Shown: in pieces, positions 1 to 8,783 of the stretch
Position numbering within the stretch: position 1 is the first letter of the stretch
Layout: each line of letters begins with the position of its first letter
Origin: a virus
Virus record (IMG/VR): IMGVR_UViG_3300025601_000028
Span: 1 to 50,327 of that record
Direction: 5' to 3' (one strand)
DNA length: 50,327 nt
Position numbers and translations under genes: made by a program
The notes under the pieces: generated by a model
Told to the model about the DNA's origin: nothing
Database searches by the model: none
Seen by the model: only the letters and a program-made list of their open reading frames with translations

Positions 1-80
1 TATGCTCTACGTAAATCAGCGAGACCTTCGTTTGTCGAACCTATTAGCTCAAATCTATCTAGTATTTTATAAATTTCCAT
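1..80 (-). CDS. Hypothetical protein, N-terminal fragment (runs off window)
   Basis: The reverse strand opens with an ATG at 78-80 and stays open for 26 codons to the window edge, beginning MEIYKILDRFELIGSTNEG. An AAAGGA ribosome binding site lies 8 nt upstream of the ATG. The start overlaps the last 14 nt of the preceding gene, the same compact spacing seen throughout this cassette, so it is probably the next gene of the operon. Too little is visible to assign a family. Confidence 0.6.
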   Translation of the reverse strand, partial: MEIYKILDRFELIGSTNEGLADLRRA

Positions 81-1128
81 CAAACCGATCCTTTAACCAA
101 TCAAAGTCGTTTATTTTTTTAAGTGCTTCAATGTTACCGTTGTTAGCACTACCATAAGCCATTCCTGCTTTTGCACCCGAGATTGCATGTTCTCCAAATG
201 CTTTGTCTTTGCCTATTGTTGTCCAAATTTTTAGCCTAAGTTCAGTTTCGTCGTCTTTTTGCCGATCAATTACTTTGCTAGATAGCTTACAACATTCTCT
301 AAACGAACTACGCCATGTGCTGAATGCATCTACGTTAAATGCAGTAATGTTGGATATTTCTTTTACTGCTACAAACTTATCGCTTATGCTGGTGGTCATA
401 TCCGGTTTGTTAGTGTCCATGCTTTGTGTAAGCTGTGTTGGAAACAACTTTATGCCGCCATAGCCGTATATAAGTCCGTTGATTGGATTTTTGCTGCGCC
501 ATACGTGTACATGATTGTATTGCCATGCTGGCACCTGATAATCAAAGTTAAAACTTTCTACTATTTCTGCATCGCCGTCTACTATCCAAAACATCGGCGT
601 GTTGCAGAGTTTGGCAGCAGCAATATGTGCCTGATGAATACCTTTTACACCATGTACACGCTTTGCAGTTGGTACTTTTTCCAATAACTTGGCATAATTT
701 TCGTCAGCATTTGGTTCTTGATAACTGATAAAAACAATATCGTAAGTGTTTGGCATACTAGCAACAGTATTGTGTTCTTTTTTACCTGCAATAAATTTAA
801 ATTGCCATTCTCTAGCACTAATTTTCAAGTACTTACTACAAAGTATAACTCCGTCATGGTATTTGCCGTTTAAAAACACATGATTGATTCTTCTGTCGTA
901 TTGGTTGTGATGATCAATAGTCCAGTTAAAATCAAAACTAGTTTCCAAAGTTACTGTATTAGGAACTATCCAAAAAAGATCTTGCTTTGAAGTTTCAAGT
1001 GCCTGAACATATTGATCATATGTGTCGGCATAAAAAATTTCGTACGGCCTAGGATAACTAGCTACAATCTCAATTTCTTTTGTTATTTCATCAATACGCT
1101 TGATTTCTTCGCTTTCGCTACGTTCCAT
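67..1128 (-). CDS. GT-A-like 'VHGVKG' family protein with an extra N-terminal domain
   Basis: Predicted nucleotide-sugar-transferase-like protein of 353 aa; the function is inferred from fold-type motifs only. The C-terminal ~225 residues start with YDIVFISYQEPNADENYA, continue with KRVHGVKG and AAA, and carry the DxD-like FWIVDGDAEI, typical of metal-binding GT-A enzymes. This part closely matches the 228-aa protein at 2683-3369 and more distantly the 309-aa proteins at 1128-2057 and 7854-8783. The N-terminal ~125 residues contain DLFWIVPN and NHVFLNG and look like a degenerate copy of the same half-domain lacking the DxD. The start ATG shares one base with the stop of the upstream gene (TAATG), suggesting coupled translation. 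Acceptor and donor are unknown. Confidence 0.75.
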   Translation of the reverse strand: MERSESEEIKRIDEITKEIEIVASYPRPYEIFYADTYDQYVQALETSKQDLFWIVPNTVTLETSFDFNWTIDHHNQYDRRINHVFLNGKYHDGVILCSKYLKISAREWQFKFIAGKKEHNTVASMPNTYDIVFISYQEPNADENYAKLLEKVPTAKRVHGVKGIHQAHIAAAKLCNTPMFWIVDGDAEIVESFNFDYQVPAWQYNHVHVWRSKNPINGLIYGYGGIKLFPTQLTQSMDTNKPDMTTSISDKFVAVKEISNITAFNVDAFSTWRSSFRECCKLSSKVIDRQKDDETELRLKIWTTIGKDKAFGEHAISGAKAGMAYGSANNGNIEALKKINDFDWLKDRFDGNL

Positions 1129-2057
1129 TATACTTCTCTATCTAAAAATTGTTTGCTGTTATCGCGAGCAGGATTTTGATACACAGTTTTAAAGAATCTA
1201 CTGCCGCCCGCATCAAACGGTGTTTCCGCAATAGGAATGTTTAACTCATTGATTAGTAGCGCACCCATATCTTCAACACGGTCAGGAAGTTCTTCTTCTG
1301 TAATTGGTGCAATCTCTGTGTTGTAAAAATCGTTTAGATATTCAAAATCACGAACATTTACAAAGTCCCAGTCAGTACACATAGTACGCCATAGGCCTTC
1401 TCTTGCTCCGTAGATAGCCCACATGCCGTTTTCTACATCTGCACCTATCATAAGCCAAATGTATAAACGATGCAAGTTCTTCCAATGATTTTTATGAAAG
1501 TCTTCTATGTTTACACGCATACCTCTATCCAGTGCCATTTTGACACCTTCGCGGAAACCAGCACGCCATGCTTGCTTTGGACTAGCGTTGTTGTATATAT
1601 CGCTGAATGTACCATTCATTTGGATGTATTCAGTGTTCCAACAAAAATCTACCTGTGCATGAATGTTGTCAGGATCGGCATTTTCGTGTGTACGCATATC
1701 CAACACGTATTCTTTAGGCCAGCATTTTAATCCGCCGTTGCCGTATGATAATCCGTTGATAGCATTTTTTGCAGTCCAACTGATTACTTTATTTGTTAAG
1801 TCGACGTTGGTATCAAAGTCAATGCTTTGGCTGAGAAAGTCGTCTCGTATTCTATTGTCGCCGTCAACTGTGATAAATCTGTCTGTTTCGCTTAAATTTG
1901 CCGCTGCTTTGTGAGCGCTGTCGCTGCCTTTTACTCCATGCACACGTTTTGCCCATGGCACTTTTTTACAAAGGTCTGCGTAATTTTGTTCAGCGTTGGG
2001 TTCGTCATAACTTAGATATACAATATCATAGTCAATAACCCTAAATGTTTTAGCCAT
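1128..2057 (-). CDS. GT-A-like 'VHGVKG' family protein
   Basis: Paralogue of the gene at 7854-8783: both begin with VIDYD followed by YLSYDEPNAE, share WAKRVHGVKGSD, the DxD-like ITVDGDN, NGGLKCWPK, and end with a proline- and aromatic-rich tail. I take the ATG at 2055-2057 (309 aa) rather than the TTG one codon upstream. The start overlaps the 64-aa ORF by 8 nt, mirroring the order 205-aa gene then 309-aa gene at 9397-7854. That points to a segmental duplication. Likely a glycosyltransferase-like enzyme of the infected cell; the substrate cannot be read from the sequence. Confidence 0.75.
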   Translation of the reverse strand: MAKTFRVIDYDIVYLSYDEPNAEQNYADLCKKVPWAKRVHGVKGSDSAHKAAANLSETDRFITVDGDNRIRDDFLSQSIDFDTNVDLTNKVISWTAKNAINGLSYGNGGLKCWPKEYVLDMRTHENADPDNIHAQVDFCWNTEYIQMNGTFSDIYNNASPKQAWRAGFREGVKMALDRGMRVNIEDFHKNHWKNLHRLYIWLMIGADVENGMWAIYGAREGLWRTMCTDWDFVNVRDFEYLNDFYNTEIAPITEEELPDRVEDMGALLINELNIPIAETPFDAGGSRFFKTVYQNPARDNSKQFLDREV

Positions 2058-2244
2058 CAATTACCTCATAAGCATATGTAGAGAACTTACGAACAGTATA
2101 TATTGATAAAGACAATGTGTCAATTTCAAAGTCGTGATTAAACGGTACTATATATTCGTTGTCTTGTTTATTAAATTTTAAAAGTCTATAAAGTATATTA
2201 GGATCATGTTTTTTTGTAACACTGTAATATTGTGCTGTAGACAT
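2050..2244 (-). pseudogene. Truncated copy of the 205-aa gene (C-terminal remnant)
   Basis: A 64-residue ORF that aligns only with the last third of the protein at 8780-9397. Both contain SVTKK followed by DPNILYR, then IVPF or IIPF, a DFE segment and SIYT, with the same ending pattern. The first six codons (MSTAQY) have no counterpart, and no convincing Shine-Dalgarno precedes the ATG. In another frame the same DNA forms the tail of the truncated radical SAM ORF. I read it as the surviving 3' end of a duplicated gene after a deletion. It may still be translated through coupling, since the next gene starts within it. Confidence 0.65.
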
Positions 2245-2714
2245 TTATCACCAAACTCTTCTTCTTGTGCAAATTCTGCATGGTAGCTGGCTGTTATGCT
2301 TCTACGCTGTAATGTTTTGGTATTTTCTAGCCAGCGTTCCCACCACTTAGTGCCAGGGCTTAGATTAGTGGTCATATGCAGACTTTGATATTCAACTTCG
2401 TTGTCGTTTGCATAATGCTCTATTATCTTATCAAAGTGTTTATACGCTGTAGGTTCGCCGCCACTGAAACTGAAGTGAAAATCAGTGAAGTTATTTGCAC
2501 GGGCTTGTGCCTTGATACTATCCACTGTGTGTAAGTACAATTCTAAATCTTGGTGGTCGGGGGTACTAGATCTAGCGTAAGGCCAGCAATAACTGCACGA
2601 ATAATTACAAAATCTAGCCAAGATCCACGAAACTGTAAAAAGACGACCTTTTAGCATAGTCTCTTGCCCAAATTCTGTTATATCATTCCAGGGTATTTTT
2701 TGAAAACTGTTCAT
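2178..2714 (-). pseudogene. Radical SAM protein truncated by a deletion junction
   Basis: From the ATG at 2712-2714 the ORF encodes 178 aa. It carries the [4Fe-4S]-binding CxxxCxxC (CNYSCSYC, residues 36-43) and the SAM-contacting GGEP motif in FHFSFSGGEP. Radical SAM barrels normally need about 200 residues or more after the cluster. Here the homologous sequence stops near EEEFGDKC, and the last ~20 residues are an out-of-frame reading of the neighbouring 205-aa-gene remnant. The start overlaps the upstream gene by 32 nt. A TTG 12 nt upstream is an alternative start. Probably non-functional or a half-barrel; the intact ancestor was likely a peptide- or sugar-modifying radical SAM enzyme. Confidence 0.7.
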
Positions 2715-3369
2715 ACATCCAATCAAAATCGTTTATTAGTTTAAGTGCTTCTGTATTAATTTTATTTTTTACGCCGTATTCAAAACCTGCGTTGGCACCA
2801 GCAATTGCATATTTGCCGAACGGCCTGTTTTCTCCTACAGTTTTCCAGGCAAGTAATCTTTCTTCAGTTTCTATATTATTTTGTCGATCTATAATCTTAC
2901 TAGACAATTTGACACATTCTCTAAACGCACTACGCCATGCACTAAACGAATCCGTGTTAAATGCAGTAATGTTAGATATTTTTGACATAGATTTAAATTT
3001 ATTTGTAATACTAGTAGTCATGTCAGGTTTTGATGTATCCATATCAATAGCAAGATGTCTAGGAAATAATTTTACACCACCGTAGCCGTACACTAAATCA
3101 TTTACGGGATTTTGACTTCTCCATACATGAACAGCGTCTTGATCCCAGTCTGATACTAGATAGTCAAAGTTAAAGTCGTCGACTATTAATGCATCAGCAT
3201 CAACGATCCAAAACATTTTAGTAAAGCAACGCTTTGCTGCGGCAATGTGTGCTTGATGTATACCTTTGACGCCGTGGACACGTTTTACTGATGGAAATCT
3301 AGCCTTTAGGGCAGCGTAGTTAGCATCTGCGTTAGGTTCTCGATAACTTATGAATACAATATCATACAT
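2683..3369 (-). CDS. GT-A-like 'VHGVKG' family protein, single-domain form
   Basis: A 228-aa protein corresponding to the C-terminal domain of the 353-aa protein at 67-1128: MYDIVFISYREPNADANYA, KRVHGVKGIHQAHIAAAKR, the DxD-like FWIVDADALI, HVWRSQNPVN and GYGGVKLFP are nearly the same. The second residue of the metal motif is Ala instead of Gly. The protein starts directly at the conserved domain, so it defines the minimal unit of the family. It lies 6 nt after the SGNH-like gene and overlaps the truncated radical SAM gene. Catalytic activity is inferred, not shown. Confidence 0.75.
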   Translation of the reverse strand: MYDIVFISYREPNADANYAALKARFPSVKRVHGVKGIHQAHIAAAKRCFTKMFWIVDADALIVDDFNFDYLVSDWDQDAVHVWRSQNPVNDLVYGYGGVKLFPRHLAIDMDTSKPDMTTSITNKFKSMSKISNITAFNTDSFSAWRSAFRECVKLSSKIIDRQNNIETEERLLAWKTVGENRPFGKYAIAGANAGFEYGVKNKINTEALKLINDFDWMYEQFSKNTLE

Positions 3370-3375
3370 ACTTAA

Positions 3376-4137
3376 TTATAACAATCCTATCTTTTTCATT
3401 TCTTTCTCTAATACGTCTGCCCATATTTCATGACCGTTTTCTAAATAGTGATACCATCTATCGCCATCTCTTGGATCTAATTTATATTTGTGTTGTAACG
3501 ACTGAAAATAACTGTCCTCTGAACTGAACGGCAATCTGTAATAAAGATCGTTCTCTACTTCTTTAAATCCTGTCAAATCAACTGTGTTATCATTAAAGAA
3601 ATTAGTAGGATCATTATTAGGATAGTTAATTCCGTCTATTGCATTAAAGGCGTAGTATTTGATACCTTTGTTACGAAGATAACCCGACAGCAACTGATGT
3701 CTTACTACATGAGCATTACATAAAACATCATAATCTACAAATCTTGTCCATAACTTATAAAATTTTCTAATATCACTGGTTGCATAGGTTTTCCAATCTT
3801 TAGCAAGGTGTTGATTAAGTGTCCATCCCCAATATGTATTGTTTTGAATTACATAATCTCTCGAAAAACTAGACCATCCTATTAGTACTATTATATCTTC
3901 TGGAAGAATACCTGTTGCAGTAAGCCTATTGATATTTTTTACAATACTTGATTCGATTAATCTATTTGAGGCGCCAACAGATGCTATGTTTACCATCTGC
4001 ATATTATTTCTTACTGCTATCTTATTACCGAAACATTTCTCTAAATTTTTTGGATCTTCTCTACCAGATCCTACACTCATTATTTCTGATCCGCACGAAT
4101 GACTACATCCAGCAACTAATAATATTTTTGACATCAT
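3376..4137 (-). CDS. SGNH-hydrolase-like protein
   Basis: 253 aa. The N-terminus ILLVAGCSHSCGSE resembles block I of SGNH/GDSL hydrolases with Ser in a GCSHS context. VGASNRLI could be block II, and IVLIGWSSFSRDY a block III-like strand. The C-terminal HYLENGHEIWADVL ends in a Gly-His that fits block V. Such proteins de-esterify or acetylate sugars or lipids. Next to glycosyltransferase-like genes, a role in trimming or decorating a glycan is plausible but inferred. Tandem ATGs at 4137 and 4134 are both possible starts. The start overlaps the end of the radical SAM gene by 4 nt. Confidence 0.6.
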   Translation of the reverse strand: MMSKILLVAGCSHSCGSEIMSVGSGREDPKNLEKCFGNKIAVRNNMQMVNIASVGASNRLIESSIVKNINRLTATGILPEDIIVLIGWSSFSRDYVIQNNTYWGWTLNQHLAKDWKTYATSDIRKFYKLWTRFVDYDVLCNAHVVRHQLLSGYLRNKGIKYYAFNAIDGINYPNNDPTNFFNDNTVDLTGFKEVENDLYYRLPFSSEDSYFQSLQHKYKLDPRDGDRWYHYLENGHEIWADVLEKEMKKIGLL

Positions 4138-5123
4138 TTAATTTCCTTTGATAATAAAATATCCGCAGCACAGTGACATTCATTTTTATTACATATTATA
4201 CTGGTTGTTGGCCAATCTACACTGGTATTTATATTTCCAATATTGCCGCCGACTGCACAATTGCCTCGATGTACTCTGCCGTCGTAATGTACAAACAGAC
4301 TTTCTAATCCTACATTACAAGTCCATCCTTCAAAATTAGTGTTTTGTGAGTTTGTTAACCCACTTACAAACTCGTATGAGAAGTCTTCTTTAGTATTTGA
4401 TACATCTACTATTTCTGATCGGATATTAATATTCCTGTAAGTAGAAGGTAATGTAGCCCATCGTTGAATTATCGGAGTTTCATTTAAAAGTTTATCTTGC
4501 TCTGCTGTGTAATTTATTACACAGAACGGGTCGCCAATTCCAAAATTATCTAAAATCCTTACAATTTCTAAAGAGATCATCAAATCACTATCCTTAAGCC
4601 TATTATAAAACGCTATGCATTTGTCCCAGTGATCAGGGTGCATCATTACACGAACTGTTACTCCGGTTAATTTTGAAGTTACTGCAATTTTTTCAAAAAA
4701 TAGATCTTCATCGTTCTGTGTTAACATAAACTCAGGATGATAACTACAACCGATACTAGACATTTTAGACGCTATTTTGCCCCACCATTGTACTGATTTT
4801 GCTAAATTAGTCGTAAGTGTTACTGAGCCGCCTCGATCATAAATCAAATCTACCATTTCTTTAAAGAAAGGACTTATCGACGGCTCGCCGCCTGCTATAC
4901 TAAAATGCAATTTACCGTATCGATCGAAACATTCATTGATAAACTCTTTAGCAGTATTCCATTCATAATGATGATTTTTTCCTGTATGCAAATCAGCAGG
5001 GCAATATGAACAACTATTTGTACATATATTATTAATTACCCAGGTTATTACTACAGAATCCGAAAGATTAATTATTTTATTATAATGTTTTCCGTTATAA
5101 TTAATCAGTGCTGCTTTACTCAT
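4134..5123 (-). CDS. Radical SAM protein with C-terminal cysteine cluster
   Basis: 329 aa. CTNSCSYC at residues 34-41 is the canonical CxxxCxxC that holds the SAM-cleaving [4Fe-4S] cluster, and LHFSIAGGEPS is the SAM-binding GGEP motif. The C-terminus has WTCNVG, HRGNC, ICNKNEC and CHCAAD, a spacing typical of SPASM/twitch-type auxiliary Fe-S domains. Enzymes of this build usually modify peptides or sugars through a 5'-deoxyadenosyl radical. The ATGA overlap with the preceding radical SAM gene (5120-5123) implies coupled translation. The N-terminal organisation resembles the truncated protein at 2178-2714 more than the two larger radical SAM proteins. Substrate unknown. Confidence 0.88.
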   Translation of the reverse strand: MSKAALINYNGKHYNKIINLSDSVVITWVINNICTNSCSYCPADLHTGKNHHYEWNTAKEFINECFDRYGKLHFSIAGGEPSISPFFKEMVDLIYDRGGSVTLTTNLAKSVQWWGKIASKMSSIGCSYHPEFMLTQNDEDLFFEKIAVTSKLTGVTVRVMMHPDHWDKCIAFYNRLKDSDLMISLEIVRILDNFGIGDPFCVINYTAEQDKLLNETPIIQRWATLPSTYRNINIRSEIVDVSNTKEDFSYEFVSGLTNSQNTNFEGWTCNVGLESLFVHYDGRVHRGNCAVGGNIGNINTSVDWPTTSIICNKNECHCAADILLSKEIK

Positions 5124-6478
5124 GCTAATGTATCCTTAAAAATTTGGTCTAACTGAGGAATAGACTCTTTGTAACTTACACCGCGATGCTTATCTAATAC
5201 GTCTAGCGAATCTCTTAATAAAGTTAATTTCTTTATTGAATCGTTATTATTACACGGTATTGATAATTGATCGATTAGTAAATCAATTTTAATTTGTAAT
5301 TCTGGAAACTGTTTTATCATACTACTATTATCGATATAATTTTGTAATTCATTAATAATAGGCTCACGAAATTTTTCAGGTATTATTGTAATTTCTTGGT
5401 GTGGAGGGTACGCTAGCAAATTAATGTTAAACGGCCATTCTTTATAATACGGATACAATTTTGATTGCTCGTCAATATACCATAACAATTTATGTATTTC
5501 AAATATATTAAATATACTTACAGTAGCGTTAACTAAAATTTTAATATTATTATGCTTCATATATTGTTTGGCTTCTTCAAAATTCTTTTGTATTTGGCTC
5601 CAGCGTGACGGGAATCTACTATACTCTTGTACTTCGCCTACTGCATCGATACTTGCAATCAATTCAAATTTCTTAAAATGTCTCATAGATTTGAGAAACT
5701 TTGCATTAAGATTAGTAAAATTGCTGCTAACAAATACTGTAATATTTTTAGCATAGTCATTAGTTACACAATATTCAATCATCTTATGTACTACCGGATT
5801 AAGTGTAGGCTCGCCGCCTGCAAAACTTAATACTTCAATTTTAGGGAGAAACATCTCAACTTCTTTCCAAAACTTTACCGACTCGGCCCAATCCGCCGTT
5901 GATACTTGTTCGAGCGGAAATCCTGCTTCCCAAATACCTGGTTTGTCAATCTTTCGAAAGAATGAGCCTCCTTTGGTTTCGATGCCAGAGTCTTTGCTCA
6001 AAGCTATAAATTCTTTTTCGATCTGCGACGAATCATAAGAGTTACATATTAAACATTTTAGATTACACAAGTTACTTGGTTTTAATTCAAGTTTTATTGG
6101 AGTATGAATTGCTATGCCACTATTGTCTAATGTATCTTTAACTAATTGAAGTTTATCTCTATCGTTGCTATATTCTTTAATACTGCGCTGTCTCATACTA
6201 GACTTACCGTCTCGATAACAAGTAGAGCAGCCGCCTACTTTCTTTTCGCTAGCAACATCAATTCGAACACGCTGTACTAAATCATTATTCCAAAAAGTAC
6301 GTATTGTATTGTCATTGCTTATTCTTTCTTGATCGTAGAAACCTTGAGTAGTAAAGTCATTCCAGTAACAACAAGGAAATACTGCGCCGTTTGGACGAGT
6401 GCTTATTTCTAAAAACGGATAGAAACAAAATGTTTCACTATCTAGAATTGCTTCGCGTAACTTATCTAATTCATCCAT
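5120..6478 (-). CDS. Radical SAM protein with N-terminal SPASM/twitch-like domain
   Basis: 452 aa. The N-terminus carries an auxiliary-cluster-like set: C18 in FCFYPFLEIS, the PCC pair at 36-37 after RPNGAVF, and CSTC at 84-87. It is followed by the radical SAM core with CNLKCLIC at 138-145 and FAGGEPTLNP near residue 220. The order, auxiliary domain first and core second, is the reverse of classical SPASM maturases and matches the 'twitch domain-containing radical SAM' type. It pairs with the 431-aa gene upstream, separated by 31 nt. It probably donates or abstracts hydrogen on a protein or sugar substrate; the actual reaction is unknown. Confidence 0.88.
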   Translation of the reverse strand: MDELDKLREAILDSETFCFYPFLEISTRPNGAVFPCCYWNDFTTQGFYDQERISNDNTIRTFWNNDLVQRVRIDVASEKKVGGCSTCYRDGKSSMRQRSIKEYSNDRDKLQLVKDTLDNSGIAIHTPIKLELKPSNLCNLKCLICNSYDSSQIEKEFIALSKDSGIETKGGSFFRKIDKPGIWEAGFPLEQVSTADWAESVKFWKEVEMFLPKIEVLSFAGGEPTLNPVVHKMIEYCVTNDYAKNITVFVSSNFTNLNAKFLKSMRHFKKFELIASIDAVGEVQEYSRFPSRWSQIQKNFEEAKQYMKHNNIKILVNATVSIFNIFEIHKLLWYIDEQSKLYPYYKEWPFNINLLAYPPHQEITIIPEKFREPIINELQNYIDNSSMIKQFPELQIKIDLLIDQLSIPCNNNDSIKKLTLLRDSLDVLDKHRGVSYKESIPQLDQIFKDTLA

Positions 6479-6509
6479 TCATCATCTCTCTGTATACTGT
6501 ACAATTATT

Positions 6510-7805
6510 TTAGATTTTTTTATCGTGCTTTTCAACTTCTTCTTTTACATAAAGCATTTCGGGCACAGTTGCATACATATTTTCGTTTCTAAGTTTATCC
6601 ATTATTTCGGTATCTTTAACAAATTTTCTAGCAAACTCGAGATCAAACGGTTTAGTTAGTTCATGTAAGATATGCTCTAAACGATGTCTAATTGATGTAT
6701 TATATTTCTTATCGTGATCAGCAATAAAATTATTTAATTTAATTATTGTTTCTTTTTTAAACCAATCTGGTAAAATTCTAACATTATATTTTTCAGGACG
6801 ATCGAGATAATTTAAAAAGAAGTTAGTATAGTTATAACCTAACTTCTCATCTTTTTTAACAACACCAAGTTCTATTAGTCTCTCAACAATTTCTGGTATT
6901 CTAAATACATTCCAGGCACCTGTAGTAATTCCAGGACGAACAACAATATTATCCAATGTAGTCATTTCTTTTAAATTTTCCTCTACCTTGGCCCAATCAG
7001 TGCCAGCACGTATTAGTTCTGCGCGGTTATCAATCTCGTCTAAACTAGTCCATACTTCAATTTTGCCAGGTTCCCATTGTTTCCAATAATCTAATACACT
7101 TTTTCCTTTGTATGTTAACTTAGATGTATTTGTGTTATAACATATTTTAACGTCAAATCTTTTAGCTTTTACTAACATTTCAAGGATATACCAATGTTCT
7201 GGCATTAGTAGTGGTTCACCGCCAGCAAAGTAAATCTTTTCTACTTCGCCTACTTGACTCTCGAGAAATTTGTAGTTATCTAGACCATCAATTTCGTCAG
7301 TAGTAACTACTTTTTGCCAGTCTTCTACAGGCCAATTTAATTTTTTAGCATCGGGTAACCAGCTAGAACTATAAACTGGGCCGCACGAACGGCACTTAAA
7401 ATTACAGAGATTACTGAATCTAAAGTCCCAATATTTTAATTTCATTTCTGTAACAGTACCATCTGCTAGTGTAGTTTCAGGTATTCTATCAATCACATGA
7501 GGAAACTCTCTCAGATGAAAGATTCTACTACTGTCCCCTGTAATAGGTTCTCGGTCAGTACAAGTCTTACAATAATTAGGAATTTCTCCGTTCAGCATAT
7601 CAACTCGGAGTTTTTTCATCCTGTCGCTGTTCCAAATATCTTCAAATTTATCTGTTTTGATATTTCCTAAATTTGCAGATTCATGTTGTGACGTCAAACA
7701 ACAGGGAATAATTTTACCATTAGGTTCTAATGCCATATGCATCCATGGAACTGGGCAAATAGAACAGTTTGCCTTTTTAACATCTTCTTTTGTATATGCT
7801 GTCAT
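6510..7805 (-). CDS. Radical SAM protein with N-terminal SPASM/twitch-like domain
   Basis: 431 aa. CSICPVPW (14-21), the PCC pair (35-36) after EPNGKII, and CKTC (79-82) form the N-terminal auxiliary cluster region. LGNIKTDKFEDIWNS is the linker typical of SPASM proteins. The core cluster motif is CNFKCRSC at 134-141, and YFAGGEPLL is the GGEP motif. It is a diverged paralogue of the 452-aa neighbour with the same domain order. The ATG follows TAGGAATAAAATT, an acceptable ribosome binding site. The enzyme should be cytoplasmic and oxygen-sensitive; its target could be a phage or host protein or a nucleotide sugar, which the sequence alone does not decide. Confidence 0.88.
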   Translation of the reverse strand: MTAYTKEDVKKANCSICPVPWMHMALEPNGKIIPCCLTSQHESANLGNIKTDKFEDIWNSDRMKKLRVDMLNGEIPNYCKTCTDREPITGDSSRIFHLREFPHVIDRIPETTLADGTVTEMKLKYWDFRFSNLCNFKCRSCGPVYSSSWLPDAKKLNWPVEDWQKVVTTDEIDGLDNYKFLESQVGEVEKIYFAGGEPLLMPEHWYILEMLVKAKRFDVKICYNTNTSKLTYKGKSVLDYWKQWEPGKIEVWTSLDEIDNRAELIRAGTDWAKVEENLKEMTTLDNIVVRPGITTGAWNVFRIPEIVERLIELGVVKKDEKLGYNYTNFFLNYLDRPEKYNVRILPDWFKKETIIKLNNFIADHDKKYNTSIRHRLEHILHELTKPFDLEFARKFVKDTEIMDKLRNENMYATVPEMLYVKEEVEKHDKKI

Positions 7806-7815
7806 AATTTTATTC

Positions 7816-7857
7816 CTACTTATTAAGTGATATTATTCTATAAGATTCGTTGCTCAT
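7816..7857 (-). other. 13-codon minicistron, possible vestige
   Basis: Between the 309-aa and 431-aa genes an ATG overlaps the upstream stop as ATGA. It opens a 13-codon frame (MSNESYRIISLNK) ending in TAG, just before the ribosome binding site of the 431-aa gene. It could be a translational-coupling leader or the remnant of a lost gene. There is no family evidence. Confidence 0.25.
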
Positions 7858-8783
7858 TGTTGATCCATTAAAAACCCAGCTTTTAGTCTTGCTGGACTTT
7901 GGTATGTATGCTTATAAAATTTACTTGCTTCAGCGTCTAGTGGTACAGTTGGAACAGGAATATCAATATAACTCTTAATAAGTTTGCCTAGCTTTTTAAT
8001 TTCTTCTATTAGATTGTCCTCTGAAACTGTTTCAGTTGTTTCATTCCAGTAGTTATTTAGATAATCAAAATCTCTAACATTTACAAAATCCCAATCTGTA
8101 AACATTGTGAGGAAGAATCCTTTTCTAGCACCATATATTGACCAAAGGCCGTTGTTAGCATCTGCACCTACTGTCATCCATATATATGCTCTATGTAGAT
8201 TGCGCCAATCGTTCTTAAAAAAGTCTTCTACAGCAGCAGGACGTGCTCCTCTGTCAAGACACATTTTTACGCCTTCGCGGAAACCAGCACGCCATGCTTG
8301 TTGAGGAGTAGCATTGTTCATAATTTTACTAAAACATTTTTCTATTTGGATATATTGAACATCCCAACAAAAGTCAACCTGCGCATGTTTATTATTAGGA
8401 TCTGCTGCTTCATGAGTACGCATGTCTAGAACATACTTTTTAGGCCAACATTTTAAACCGCCGTTTCCGTAGATTAATCCATTTACTTGATTATTTGCAG
8501 CCCAGCTAATTACGCAATGTCCTAGGTCTTCGTTTTGAGCTAGGTCAATTTCTTGCTGTAAAAAAGTAGGATCTATAATATTGTCGCCATCGACAGTAAT
8601 AAAGCGATCAGTTTCTGATAATTCAGCACAAGCCTTGTGTGCTGCATCTGATCCTTTAACCCCGTGGACACGTTTTGCCCACGGAACCTTTTGACATAGG
8701 TCAGCATAATTACGCTCTGCGTTTGGCTCGTCATAGCTTAGATAGATCATATCATAGTCTATTACTTTTAATTTGTTAGTCAT
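7854..8783 (-). CDS. GT-A-like 'VHGVKG' family protein
   Basis: 309 aa, the closest paralogue of the gene at 1128-2057. It shares VIDYDMIYLSYDEPNAERN, KRVHGVKGSDAAHKA, the DxD-like ITVDGDN, NGGLKCWPKKYVLDMRTHE and WRAGFREGVKMCLDRG. The DxD and the Rossmann-like opening suggest a nucleotide-sugar-dependent transferase; this is inference from motif type. It starts with an ATGA overlap on the 205-aa gene (8780-8783), so the two are probably co-translated and may work together. The same pair, with the first partner reduced to a remnant, occurs at 2244-1128. Confidence 0.75.
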   Translation of the reverse strand: MTNKLKVIDYDMIYLSYDEPNAERNYADLCQKVPWAKRVHGVKGSDAAHKACAELSETDRFITVDGDNIIDPTFLQQEIDLAQNEDLGHCVISWAANNQVNGLIYGNGGLKCWPKKYVLDMRTHEAADPNNKHAQVDFCWDVQYIQIEKCFSKIMNNATPQQAWRAGFREGVKMCLDRGARPAAVEDFFKNDWRNLHRAYIWMTVGADANNGLWSIYGARKGFFLTMFTDWDFVNVRDFDYLNNYWNETTETVSEDNLIEEIKKLGKLIKSYIDIPVPTVPLDAEASKFYKHTYQSPARLKAGFLMDQQ

